NCBI GenBank assembly: GCA_017992695.1
Contig: JAGOOC010000023.1
Coordinates: 1 to 34,522 of the forward strand
DNA from: Bacteroides sp.
GTDB lineage: Bacteria; Bacteroidota; Bacteroidia; Bacteroidales; Bacteroidaceae
DNA length: 34,522 nucleotides
Direction: 5' to 3'
Both the position numbers and the translations under genes were made by a program. A model generated the notes under the pieces. The model had not been told where the DNA came from. It saw only the letters and a list, made by a program, of their open reading frames with translations, and made no database searches. Positions 17,337 to 25,214 of this stretch are shown piece by piece. Each line of letters begins with the position of its first letter. Position 1 is the first letter of the stretch.

Positions 17337-19553
17337 TTACTTCGTCATTTTCAAACTAAGCGAATTCAACACCACCGAAACACTTGAAAAGGCCATAGCT
17401 GCACTCGCCAACATGGGGTTGAGTAGCAGTCCATTGAACGGAAACAGAATGCCGGCAGCAATAGGGATACCAATGAGGTTGTAAATAAATGCCCAAAAGA
17501 GGTTCTGATGAATGAGCCGAACCGTTTGTTTGGATAGCTCAAAAGCCCGTGGGAGCAAAAGTAAATCAGAAGTCATCAGCGTTACCATCGCTACATCCAT
17601 AGCGATATCGGTACCCTTGCCCATGGCTACACTGACATCGGCCAGTGCCAATGCCTGCGAGTCATTAATGCCATCGCCTACCATGGCTACTACCTTGCCT
17701 TGCATTTGTAGTTCGCGAACAAAGTCTTGTTTATCGTCAGGTAAGGCATCGGCAACGAAGCGGTCGATACCTAGCTGTTTGGCTACCGCTTGCGCAGTGC
17801 GATGACCATCGCCCGTTAACATGCATAGCTCAATGCCCAATCGTTTCAACTCTTTTACTGCCTCGACAGAGGTTGGCTTTATCTGGTCAGACACTGCAAT
17901 AATAGCCAGTACCTCGTGCTCACGCCCGAAGTATATGATGCCGTTTCCATCCGATTCGTATTGAACCAGCATATCGCTCAGCGCATCGCTAGGGGTTGCA
18001 TTGTAGTCTTTCAATAACTTGTGACTACCCACCCAATAGGTGTTTCCCTGGTAGGTGATCTGAATGCCTTTACCGGTAATGCTTTCGAAGGAGTCTAATG
18101 CAGCCGGTGTAACCTTCTGATTCTCTTGCAAATCCTGCACGATGGCCCCGGCAAGTGGGTGCTCGGATTTTAATTCGGCAGCCAGCAACACGCCGGCATA
18201 ATGGGTCTCTTGGTTTTCGGACCACATCCAGCCCGATACGGTTGGTCGCCCCTGGGTCAGTGTACCGGTTTTATCGAGCAGCACGACGTTGACTTTGCGC
18301 ATCTGCTCCAGCGCTACCGCATCTTTAATCAGAATATGATGACTGGCAGCTTTGCCAATGCCTACCATCAAAGCGGTAGGCGTAGCAAGACCCAGTGCGC
18401 AGGGGCAAGCAATAACCAGTACAGAAATGGACGAAAGTATGGCGTGAGAGAAGTAGTCGACACCACCGATGAGCATCCACAACACAAAGGTGAGCACAGA
18501 AAAGCCTAAAACGAAAGGTACAAACACATTGGTCACTTTGTCTACAATACGTTGCACGGGTGCTTTGCTCCCCTGCGCCTCTTGCACCATGCGAATGATA
18601 CGGGCCAATACTGTTTCGACACCTACCTGAGAGGCACGAATAATAAAGGAACCACGCTGGTTAATCGTTCCTGCCAGCACTTTGTCCTCTTTGTTCTTCT
18701 CCACAGGAATAGGCTCACCGCTTATCATGCTTTCATCAACAAACGAATAGCCTTCGACCAAAGATCCGTCAACGGGAATCTGCTCACCGGGACGCACCAC
18801 AACAAGATCGCCAACCTGAAGCTGATCAATGAGTATCTCGGATTCAATGCCGTTGCGCACCACACGAGCAATCTTGGGCTGAAGCCCCATCAACTTTTTG
18901 ATAGCAGCAGAGGTATTACCCTTGGCACGCTCTTCTAGAAACTTTCCTGTGAGCACAAAAGCGATTATCACCACAGCGGCTTCGTAATACACATGAGGTT
19001 CGAGACCACGATTGTACCAAAACTCCGGATAAAACGTATTGAACACACTGAAAAGAAAAGCAATAGAGGTACTGAGCGCCACGAGTGTATCCATGCTGCT
19101 ACGACCTAGCTTGGCTTGTTTCCAAGCACCTTCGTAGAAGGAACCACCAAAAAGAATCATGACCGGCAATGCCAACAGCATCTGCATTTCGTTAGAATAG
19201 GGAATGTCCATAAAGACCATCGCCAGCAGAAGCATGGGGATAGAGAATACCCAGGCGCCTATCACTTGTGTTTTGAGGCGTTGGTAGTTTTTCTGTTGGG
19301 CTTCTTCGCGACGATCTTCTGCAAATGCGTCTTCTTCAATAATCAGTTCATAGCCACCCGATGATACAGCATCGTTGATGGCTTCGGTGGTCAGTTGATC
19401 GGCATCGTAGGTAACGGTAAGGGTATTGGTGGCAAAGTTTACGGCAGCGTCGACTACGCCGGGGAGTTGCTTTACTATTTTCTCGATCGTGTTGGCACAT
19501 CCTGCACAGTTCATACGGAGTACAGGAAAAGCTTTTTTGGTCATCTTACTCAT
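17337..19553 (-). CDS. copA: Copper-type P1B ATPase (CopA-like)
   Basis: Heavy-metal translocating ATPase of 738 residues. An N-terminal HMA domain has C16 and C19 in MNCAGC. Then come membrane helices, the actuator TGE equivalent SGEP in [12 protein letters not shown], the CPC metal site (383-385) in [13 protein letters not shown], the phosphorylated aspartate D427 in DKTGTLT, HPLAGAI with the conserved HP, and [13 protein letters not shown] plus the HMA domain point to Cu(I) or Ag(I). It is last in a four-gene minus-strand operon. An ATG three codons later (19544) is an alternative start. Direction of transport (export for detoxification or for loading cuproenzymes) cannot be read from sequence. 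Confidence 0.94.
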   Translation of the reverse strand: MSKMTKKAFPVLRMNCAGCANTIEKIVKQLPGVVDAAVNFATNTLTVTYDADQLTTEAINDAVSSGGYELIIEEDAFAEDRREEAQQKNYQRLKTQVIGAWVFSIPMLLLAMVFMDIPYSNEMQMLLALPVMILFGGSFYEGAWKQAKLGRSSMDTLVALSTSIAFLFSVFNTFYPEFWYNRGLEPHVYYEAAVVIIAFVLTGKFLEERAKGNTSAAIKKLMGLQPKIARVVRNGIESEILIDQLQVGDLVVVRPGEQIPVDGSLVEGYSFVDESMISGEPIPVEKNKEDKVLAGTINQRGSFIIRASQVGVETVLARIIRMVQEAQGSKAPVQRIVDKVTNVFVPFVLGFSVLTFVLWMLIGGVDYFSHAILSSISVLVIACPCALGLATPTALMVGIGKAASHHILIKDAVALEQMRKVNVVLLDKTGTLTQGRPTVSGWMWSENQETHYAGVLLAAELKSEHPLAGAIVQDLQENQKVTPAALDSFESITGKGIQITYQGNTYWVGSHKLLKDYNATPSDALSDMLVQYESDGNGIIYFGREHEVLAIIAVSDQIKPTSVEAVKELKRLGIELCMLTGDGHRTAQAVAKQLGIDRFVADALPDDKQDFVRELQMQGKVVAMVGDGINDSQALALADVSVAMGKGTDIAMDVAMVTLMTSDLLLLPRAFELSKQTVRLIHQNLFWAFIYNLIGIPIAAGILFPFNGLLLNPMLASAAMAFSSVSVVLNSLSLKMTK

Positions 19554-19606
19554 AACGTTTCTGTTTCGTTCGTTTACTTAATGAGAACAATTAAGCGATA
19601 TGGAAA

Positions 19607-19641
19607 GTTCGCAGAAGATGCTTCTGCACGCATCTGCGAAC
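19607..19641 (-). promoter_or_regulatory. Overlapping alternative hairpins in the gap before copA
   Basis: Outer arms GTTCGCAGA (19607-19615) and TCTGCGAAC (19633-19641) pair over 9 bp. An inner pair GCAGAAG / CTTCTGC (19611-19617, 19621-19627) uses some of the same bases, so the two stems exclude each other in part. No T-run follows on the minus strand. This could be an RNA processing or attenuation element between the HMA gene and copA; function is inferred. Confidence 0.35.
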
Positions 19642-19663
19642 GTTCCTTAGAGAGGGTGTCGCC

Positions 19664-19978
19664 TTAGTTCTTTGTTTCGACTGCTTGAGCCTCTTTCAGC
19701 ACTACCGCGTCGTACTTAAACTTTTTAAATCCGGCTTGTAGTTTCTTTACATCCGTTTTCTTAGCATCGTAGGTAATTGTCACCGTTTGCGACTTTACAT
19801 CGGTCGAGAACTCTTTCAATCCCTTTTCGTACTTGATGTTGTTCTTGACTTTGCGTTCGCAGTTCGGACACTCCATCTGCTCTACTTTAAATACTACGGT
19901 ACGGAAATCTTTTGCCATTACAGCTGTGACACTCAATAACGCTACGATAAGAGTAGCCAACATTTTCTTTGTTTTCAT
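19664..19978 (-). CDS. Exported heavy-metal-associated (HMA) domain protein
   Basis: 104 residues. A signal peptide spans about residues 1-22 (cleavage after AVMA), followed by one ferredoxin-like HMA domain with the metal site C37-P-N-C40 in VEQMECPNCERKVKNN. The export signal places it in the periplasm, where it could pass copper between the outer membrane receptor and CopA. Start ATG 19978 gives MKTKKMLATLIVAL; the upstream frame overlaps the receptor gene. It lies 32 bases after the receptor stop. Confidence 0.9.
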   Translation of the reverse strand: MKTKKMLATLIVALLSVTAVMAKDFRTVVFKVEQMECPNCERKVKNNIKYEKGLKEFSTDVKSQTVTITYDAKKTDVKKLQAGFKKFKYDAVVLKEAQAVETKN

Positions 19979-20010
19979 ACTAATTTGTGTGTATAAATAA
20001 TGGTGAATAA

Positions 20011-22236
20011 TTATAGTCGGGGCAGATTTACCCGCAACCCAACGTATCCTTTTACTCCGTGCACCGGCCCCCAAATCATGGTCGAGTCAAAACGCTGCCC
20101 CCAAGGGTTGGCTGCATCGACAATCGGATTCTTTTGCTTAAAGTTCGTCAGGTTCTCGCCACCTACATAGATAGACCAATTGCGGAAGTAACGGGTTACT
20201 TGCGCACTAACCTGCTCGAAGCCCTTGTATCGATTCTCCCACGAGGAGGTATTATCGGCCAGTTGGTAAGGAGTTGGCATTCGGCCCCCGCCATTGAGCT
20301 GCAACGTAGCATCAAACTGCCAGATGCCCAGTGCCGTTTGGTACGAAGCGGTAAGCAATCCTTTGTACTTGCTGGTGAGCGGTTTTTCGAGCAACTCGCC
20401 TCCGTAAGTTGTTTTGGCATCGGTTACTCGATAGGCAGCCGTCAGTGTAAATCCGGTAAAGAAAGGATAAGAGGCCTCTACCTGAAGCACCTTGGAGTAA
20501 GAGCGTCCGTCGAGATTAACAAAAGCAACTTCGTGCGGATTAGAGTCCATATCGATCACCACCTGACGTTGGAAGTCGGTATAGTAAAACTCGGCATTCA
20601 CATTGAGCGTCTTTCCCAAAAGAGGGATGTAGGTCGATGCGCTTGCACCGTAATTCCAAGCCTCTTCTTGATCCAGGTTGTCGGCAATGCTCATCTTGCG
20701 GCTGCTAGCCATGAGGTAGTTGTTCTCGGCCAACACGTGGTTGGTGCGGTATCCCTTACCGGCCGAAAGGCGAAAGTTCACATATTCGTTGGGGGCATAC
20801 TTCAGGTGAGTACGAGGGGTGACGAAGAAACCGTGCAGGTTGCTGTGGTCGCCACGCAATCCGGCCATGAAGGTGAGCTTGTCATTCCAGTTGAGCGTAT
20901 ATTGTGCATAAGCACCGGCTACGGATTCGCGGTCGTAACCACTCACTCGCCCGTCGGCAACATTATTGGTTAACCGATAGCGTTGGTCGAATCCGTCGAA
21001 GTTGTAACTCAATCCGGCCGAGAAGGCATGCATGCGTGTAAATTCGGTTTCGAACATCAACGAGGCGTATGCATTTTGCTGATCAACGTCGTAGAGTTTG
21101 CGCCCATACACAGCGTCTTGGTTGTGAAGGGTTCCCGAGAGAATTAGCGCCAGGTTCGTATTCTTCTCCTGATTAAAGATAAAGGCATTCTTGGCAAACG
21201 CTTCGTAGCGGTTGGTGCGCACATTGACTTCGTAAAGTGCTTCGTCGGGCATCTCTCCCATCCCGTGATTGGCTTGTCCGCCTTTACGGTCTTCGCTGAG
21301 TGCTTTGATGCCACTGATGAAGACGTAGTTATCACTCATGTACGTCCAGCGATTGAAAAGATGGTACTGTTCCACACGGGGGATGTCGACAAAGCCATCG
21401 TTGTTGGCATCGTGTGCTTTGGTTTCGTTTTCGTAGTGAGCCAGCAGCATGGTGCTCCACTTGTCCGACAGTTTCACTGAAGCGTCGGCATTGGCTTCGT
21501 ATCGGTTGGTGGTGCTGGCAAAAAGGTTACCCGACACCCAGTCGGCATCCTCGGCATTGGGTTTCTTGAACTCCACGTTGATCTGCCCCGTGAGTGCTTC
21601 GTAACCGTTTTTCACCGACGAGGTTCCTTTGCTCACCTGAATGCTGTTCATCCACGGTCCGGGCACGTAGCCCAATCCATAGGGCGCTGCTGCACCGCGA
21701 AAGTTGGGGATGTTTTCGGTAAGCATCTGCACATACGTGCCCGAAAGCCCGAGCAGTTTAATCTGCTTGGCTCCTGTTGCAGCATCCGAGTAGCTCACAT
21801 CGACAGAGGGATTGGTGATGAAGCTCTCGCCAAGGTTGCAGCAAGCTGCACGGCAAAGCTCTTCGCTACTAATCATGTCTTCATTAAGTACGCTGCTGCG
21901 TAGCTTCATCGTTCCCATCTTACGGCTTACGATGCTGACTTCGGCCAGCTCTACCCCTTCACGGAGTACAATGTTCAATTCGGTTTGTCGTTTTCCCACG
22001 GTTATGGTATCGTTCTCGAAGCCGATAAAGCTTACCACTAAGTGTTGGCTTTTCTCTTGCCGAGGGATGGTGAACTGTCCGTTGGCGTTGGTGGTTACTC
22101 CGCCGGTGCCGTTCAACCAGAACACATTGGCGCCGGGTATGGGTTCGCCTGCACGGTCTTTGACGGTGCCGTTTATTTTTGCTTGCAACGTAATGCTGCT
22201 CAGTAATAATAATGTAAATAGATAAATATGCTTCAT
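20011..22236 (-). CDS. TonB-dependent outer membrane receptor, probably for copper
   Basis: 741 residues: a signal peptide (1 to about 19), a carboxypeptidase-regulatory-like domain (about 20-92, GTVKDRAGEPIPGANVFW), a plug (about 105-230) and a 22-strand type beta barrel ending with the aromatic-poor GLRVNLPRL. The plug carries a cysteine cluster, C128, C132 and C133 in EELCRAACCNLGESF, unusual for TonB receptors and a candidate metal site. The SSVKNGYEALTGQINVEFKK segment is the plug end. Gene context (HMA protein, CopA) suggests copper. The substrate assignment is inference. Confidence 0.9.
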   Translation of the reverse strand: MKHIYLFTLLLLSSITLQAKINGTVKDRAGEPIPGANVFWLNGTGGVTTNANGQFTIPRQEKSQHLVVSFIGFENDTITVGKRQTELNIVLREGVELAEVSIVSRKMGTMKLRSSVLNEDMISSEELCRAACCNLGESFITNPSVDVSYSDAATGAKQIKLLGLSGTYVQMLTENIPNFRGAAAPYGLGYVPGPWMNSIQVSKGTSSVKNGYEALTGQINVEFKKPNAEDADWVSGNLFASTTNRYEANADASVKLSDKWSTMLLAHYENETKAHDANNDGFVDIPRVEQYHLFNRWTYMSDNYVFISGIKALSEDRKGGQANHGMGEMPDEALYEVNVRTNRYEAFAKNAFIFNQEKNTNLALILSGTLHNQDAVYGRKLYDVDQQNAYASLMFETEFTRMHAFSAGLSYNFDGFDQRYRLTNNVADGRVSGYDRESVAGAYAQYTLNWNDKLTFMAGLRGDHSNLHGFFVTPRTHLKYAPNEYVNFRLSAGKGYRTNHVLAENNYLMASSRKMSIADNLDQEEAWNYGASASTYIPLLGKTLNVNAEFYYTDFQRQVVIDMDSNPHEVAFVNLDGRSYSKVLQVEASYPFFTGFTLTAAYRVTDAKTTYGGELLEKPLTSKYKGLLTASYQTALGIWQFDATLQLNGGGRMPTPYQLADNTSSWENRYKGFEQVSAQVTRYFRNWSIYVGGENLTNFKQKNPIVDAANPWGQRFDSTMIWGPVHGVKGYVGLRVNLPRL

Positions 22237-22378
22237 GAAAAATCTCTTTATGTTTAATTTGTATAGCGATTCGGTCTCTTCTCTCGTGTTGAAACGAAAG
22301 AAAAGAGTACTGTACGAAAGAATCGAGACACTATCGCCAAAGGCAACAGGTCATTCTTTCAGTTGTCATTCAAGACCG

Positions 22379-22795
22379 CTAAATCAAAAAAGTACAATAG
22401 AGAGCCAAGGCGTGCCGTGCACCCTTCGGAGGCGAAGGGTCGGGATAAGCGGGCGTCACCTCTGCCACATGGGGCAGAAAAGGCAGTAAGATGGATGAAT
22501 CGAGATAGAACACAGACAGAGCAACTGCACCCTGAATTTTTTCAGAAAAGTGAGCGGCTAAATCGACTTTATAGATAGAGACCGAGCAACCGTCATCTGC
22601 ACAGGAGGAAGATGCATGCTCATCCTTTTCTTCTTCGTGGCAATCGGGTTTATCGCAATGATCGCAAATGGAGTCACAACAGGTCGTTCCTATTTCGCAC
22701 TGATTGCAACAATAGTGCATAATAGCTGCACCCGCTCCCACATGTATAATAAGGAACGAGAGCATACAAGCCAATATGTAACGGAGTCTCTTCAT
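22379..22795 (-). CDS. Small Cys-rich membrane-anchored protein (HYC_CC_PP type)
   Basis: 138 residues. One N-terminal hydrophobic segment (about 6-25) is followed by MHYCCNQC, then a dense run of metal-type cysteines (C29, C30, C33, C39, C40, C44, C47, C52, C65, C70) with His and acidic residues, and a Pro-rich tail with SPPKG. This resembles the Bacteroidetes family known by its HYC, CC and PP motifs, whose role is not established. It is first in the metal operon, 142 bases before the TonB receptor. ATG 22795 is preferred over TTG at 22810, which lies in the -7 box. Confidence 0.8.
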   Translation of the reverse strand: MKRLRYILACMLSFLIIHVGAGAAIMHYCCNQCEIGTTCCDSICDHCDKPDCHEEEKDEHASSSCADDGCSVSIYKVDLAAHFSEKIQGAVALSVFYLDSSILLPFLPHVAEVTPAYPDPSPPKGARHALALYCTFLI

Positions 22796-22807
22796 AATGT
22801 CGTGATG

Positions 22808-22815
22808 CAAAGATA
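22808..22815 (-). promoter_or_regulatory. -7 box of the metal operon
   Basis: TATCTTTG on the minus strand, 12 bases before ATG 22795, implying a leader of about 9 bases. No strong -33 element and no obvious operator palindrome in the 60 bases upstream. Confidence 0.5.
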
Positions 22816-22856
22816 GGAAATTTTAACCGCTTGTTCTAACTTATTTTCTTTATTTA

Positions 22857-22888
22857 TTCGTAAGATTCATTTATAAGCTTTATATTTG
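22857..22888 (+). promoter_or_regulatory. Promoter of the DUF3298-like lipoprotein operon
   Basis: TTCG at 22857-22860, a 20-base spacer and the -7 box TATATTTG at 22881-22888. The leader to ATG 22937 is about 45 bases and contains AAAGGAAAAGACC upstream of the ATG. Confidence 0.55.
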
Positions 22889-22936
22889 TCGAAAAGGAAA
22901 TACCTGACAACTATAAAACATAAAGGAAAAGACCTA

Positions 22937-23791
22937 ATGAAAAAACAATATGTCAGCCTACTTGCCGTTATTCTTTCGGTAAGTGGTTTTTTGTTTTCTT
23001 GTGGTGACAAGATGAACAAAAACACGGGCGAGCTTACTTTCGACAGTATCCGTGTAAACGAAACGGCTCACCTGTTCAGCGATACCGCAAAGCCGGCTTG
23101 CAACTTGGTGATTAGCTTTACCTATCCCGTGAAATCATCCGATGAGATGCTCAAGGATAGCCTGAATGCCTACTTCTTCGCTGCTTGCTTTGGCGACAAG
23201 TACATCGGGATGACAGCACCCGAGGCAGTGAAAGAGTACACCCAGACTTACATCAATGAGTACCGACGCGACCTCGAACCCATGTATGCCGAAGACGAGA
23301 AGAACAAAGAGAATGGCGGTTCCATCGGGTCGTGGTACTCTTACTATAAAACCATCAAGAGCAGCATCTCGTTTTACGAAAAGAACCTACTCGTCTATCA
23401 CATCTACTATGATGAGTTTACCGGTGGTGCACACGGCATCTACGCGAACACTTTCTTAAATATGGATTTGAGCACCATGCGCCCACTCCACCTGAGCGAC
23501 CTCTTTGTCGAAGGGTATCAGGAAAGCATGACCGAGCTCATTTGGAACCGGCTGATGGCTGTCAACAACGTAACCACCCGCGATGCTCTTGAGGACTTAG
23601 GCTACGGATCGACCGGAGAGATTGCCCCCACCGAAAACTTCTTCCTTAACAAAGAGGGCATCACCTTCTATTATAATGTGTACGACATCACTCCCTACTC
23701 CATGGGGCCCGTCGAAGTACACATCCCATTCGAGATGATGGCACATCTGTTCGGCAGTAACCCCATCATTGCAGAATTAAAACAGTTATAA
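22937..23791 (+). CDS. DUF3298/RsiV-like lipoprotein
   Basis: 284 residues with a lipoprotein signal (lipobox LFSC, C22). The middle NLVISFTYPVKSSDEML resembles a PdaC/RsiV N-terminal region, and the C-terminal part with GGAHGIYANTFLNMDLSTM, ITFYYNVYDITPYSMGPVEVHIPF matches DUF3298. Members are envelope proteins, some of which are anti-sigma factors that respond to lysozyme, though no such partner is encoded here. Start ATG 22937 chosen because it gives the lipoprotein signal; rsmG follows after 17 bases. Confidence 0.87.
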   Translation: MKKQYVSLLAVILSVSGFLFSCGDKMNKNTGELTFDSIRVNETAHLFSDTAKPACNLVISFTYPVKSSDEMLKDSLNAYFFAACFGDKYIGMTAPEAVKEYTQTYINEYRRDLEPMYAEDEKNKENGGSIGSWYSYYKTIKSSISFYEKNLLVYHIYYDEFTGGAHGIYANTFLNMDLSTMRPLHLSDLFVEGYQESMTELIWNRLMAVNNVTTRDALEDLGYGSTGEIAPTENFFLNKEGITFYYNVYDITPYSMGPVEVHIPFEMMAHLFGSNPIIAELKQL

Positions 23792-23808
23792 ACTCCCAAT
23801 ACAACGCA

Positions 23809-24432
23809 ATGGAACTCATTCTAAAATACTTTCCGGACCTGACGGAGACGCAGCGTCAACAGTTTGCCGCGCTCTATGATCTCTATGCAGACTGGAACGC
23901 CAAGATAAACGTTATTTCACGCAAAGACATCGAAAACCTCTACACACACCATGTGCTCCACTCCTTGGGCGTTGCCCGCATGATTCACTTCCGACCGGGA
24001 ACCAGCATCATGGATCTGGGCACCGGAGGCGGATTTCCCGGCATTCCGCTGGCCATCCTCTTTCCCGAAGTGAAGTTTCATTTGGTCGACAGCATCGGCA
24101 AAAAGGTACGTGTAGCCCAAGAGGTGGCCAATGCCATCGGGCTTACCAACGTCACCTTTCGCCACGCTCGCGCCGAGGAGGAGAAACAGCTGTTCGACTT
24201 CGTAGTGAGCCGTGCAGTAATGCCACTCGCTGAACTGATTAAAATTATCAAAAAGAACATATCACCTCGAGGCATCAACGCATTGCCCAACGGGCTCATC
24301 TGCCTTAAAGGAGGCGAGTTGGAGCACGAAGCGATGCCCTTTAAACACAAAACCACCATGTACAACCTCAACGAAGCGTTCGATGAACCCTTCTTTGAAA
24401 CCAAAAAGGTGGTGTATGTAACGCTACCCTAA
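23809..24432 (+). CDS. rsmG: 16S rRNA (guanine-N7) methyltransferase RsmG
   Basis: SAM-dependent enzyme that methylates G527 (E. coli numbering) of 16S rRNA. 207 residues, the usual length. Motifs are NVISRKD (34-40), the SAM loop DLGTGGGFPGIP (69-80), HLVDSIGKKVRVAQEV and FDFVVSRAVMPL. Loss of rsmG is known to give low-level streptomycin resistance. It lies 17 bases after the lipoprotein gene and 18 bases before the next gene, so the three are likely one transcript. Confidence 0.96.
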   Translation: MELILKYFPDLTETQRQQFAALYDLYADWNAKINVISRKDIENLYTHHVLHSLGVARMIHFRPGTSIMDLGTGGGFPGIPLAILFPEVKFHLVDSIGKKVRVAQEVANAIGLTNVTFRHARAEEEKQLFDFVVSRAVMPLAELIKIIKKNISPRGINALPNGLICLKGGELEHEAMPFKHKTTMYNLNEAFDEPFFETKKVVYVTLP

Positions 24433-24450
24433 TAAACATTTTGAACACCT

Positions 24451-25089
24451 ATGAAGATTAAAAGATTTGAATTTAATATGTTTCCCGTAAACTGTTACGT
24501 ATTATGGGACGACACCAAAGAGGCAGTAGTTATCGATCCGGGCTGCTTTTATGAAGAGGAGAAGCAAACATTGAAAAACTTCATCTTAACCAACGGATTA
24601 ACGGTGAAGCACTTGCTTAATACACACCTGCACTTGGATCATATTTTCGGCAACCCGTTTATGCTCAAAGAGTTCGGAGTTTCGGCCGAAGCCAGTCAGG
24701 CAGACGAGTATTGGCTCGAAAGTGCACCCAAGCAGAGCCGGATGTTCGGGTTTCAGCTCGATGAAGCACCCGTTCCGTTAGGGAAACACCTGCACGATGG
24801 CGATATCATCACCTTCGGAAACTGCTCGCTCGAGGCCATTCACGTGCCCGGTCACTCGCCCGGCAGTTTGGTATACTATTCGGCAGCCGATAACTGTATG
24901 TTCTCGGGCGATGTGCTGTTTCAAGGCAGCATCGGCAGAGCCGACCTCACCGGTGGCAACTTCGATGAACTGAAAGAGCACATTTGCAGTCGCCTCTTCA
25001 CCTTGCCCAATGAAACGGTGGTGTATCCGGGACACGGTGCTCCCACCTCCATCGGCATGGAGAAGGCTGAAAACCCGTTTTTCAGGTAA
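24451..25089 (+). CDS. Metallo-beta-lactamase-fold hydrolase, glyoxalase II-like
   Basis: 212 residues with the full metal site: H59, H61, D63 and H64 in THLHLDH, H135 in GHSPGSL, D154 in SGDVLF and H195 in YPGHGAPTS. The compact layout is that of small glyoxalase II-like thioester hydrolases; the actual substrate is unknown. The last codons, including the TAA at 25087-25089, are also the first unit of the 22-bp array that follows. Confidence 0.92.
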   Translation: MKIKRFEFNMFPVNCYVLWDDTKEAVVIDPGCFYEEEKQTLKNFILTNGLTVKHLLNTHLHLDHIFGNPFMLKEFGVSAEASQADEYWLESAPKQSRMFGFQLDEAPVPLGKHLHDGDIITFGNCSLEAIHVPGHSPGSLVYYSAADNCMFSGDVLFQGSIGRADLTGGNFDELKEHICSRLFTLPNETVVYPGHGAPTSIGMEKAENPFFR

Positions 25090-25178
25090 TTCAGCACCTT
25101 ACGTTCGGGTAAAAAACATCCCGTTCTCAGGTAAGCCGCACCTTACGTTCGGGCAAGAAGCACCCTGCTTTCGGGTAA
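25068..25178. repeat. Five-copy 22-bp array starting inside the hydrolase stop
   Basis: Units end in TCAGGTAA or TCGGGTAA-like words at 25089, 25112, 25134, 25156 (GGGCAA) and 25178. The steps are 23, 22, 22 and 22 bases. Two unit types alternate at first: CCCGTT...CAGGTAA and CCTTACGTTCGGGTAA. The first unit codes for the last residues and stop of the hydrolase. It fills most of the gap before gcvP, where no promoter box was seen. Confidence 0.88.
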
Positions 25179-25214
25179 ACATTGCATCCAATAACCAACA
25201 GAAATACTACTGAA

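Noticed and set aside
16470-19553. AraC-type gene as the regulator of the copper-type operon
   Set aside because: Only adjacency supports it; the genes are convergent and no shared operator is visible.
20059-20973. Plus-strand frame of 304 residues over the TonB receptor gene
   Set aside because: Antisense shadow; the receptor reads continuously through this part on the minus strand.
25090-25214. Glycine riboswitch upstream of gcvP
   Set aside because: The gap is taken up by the 22-bp array; no tandem aptamer-like conserved cores were seen.
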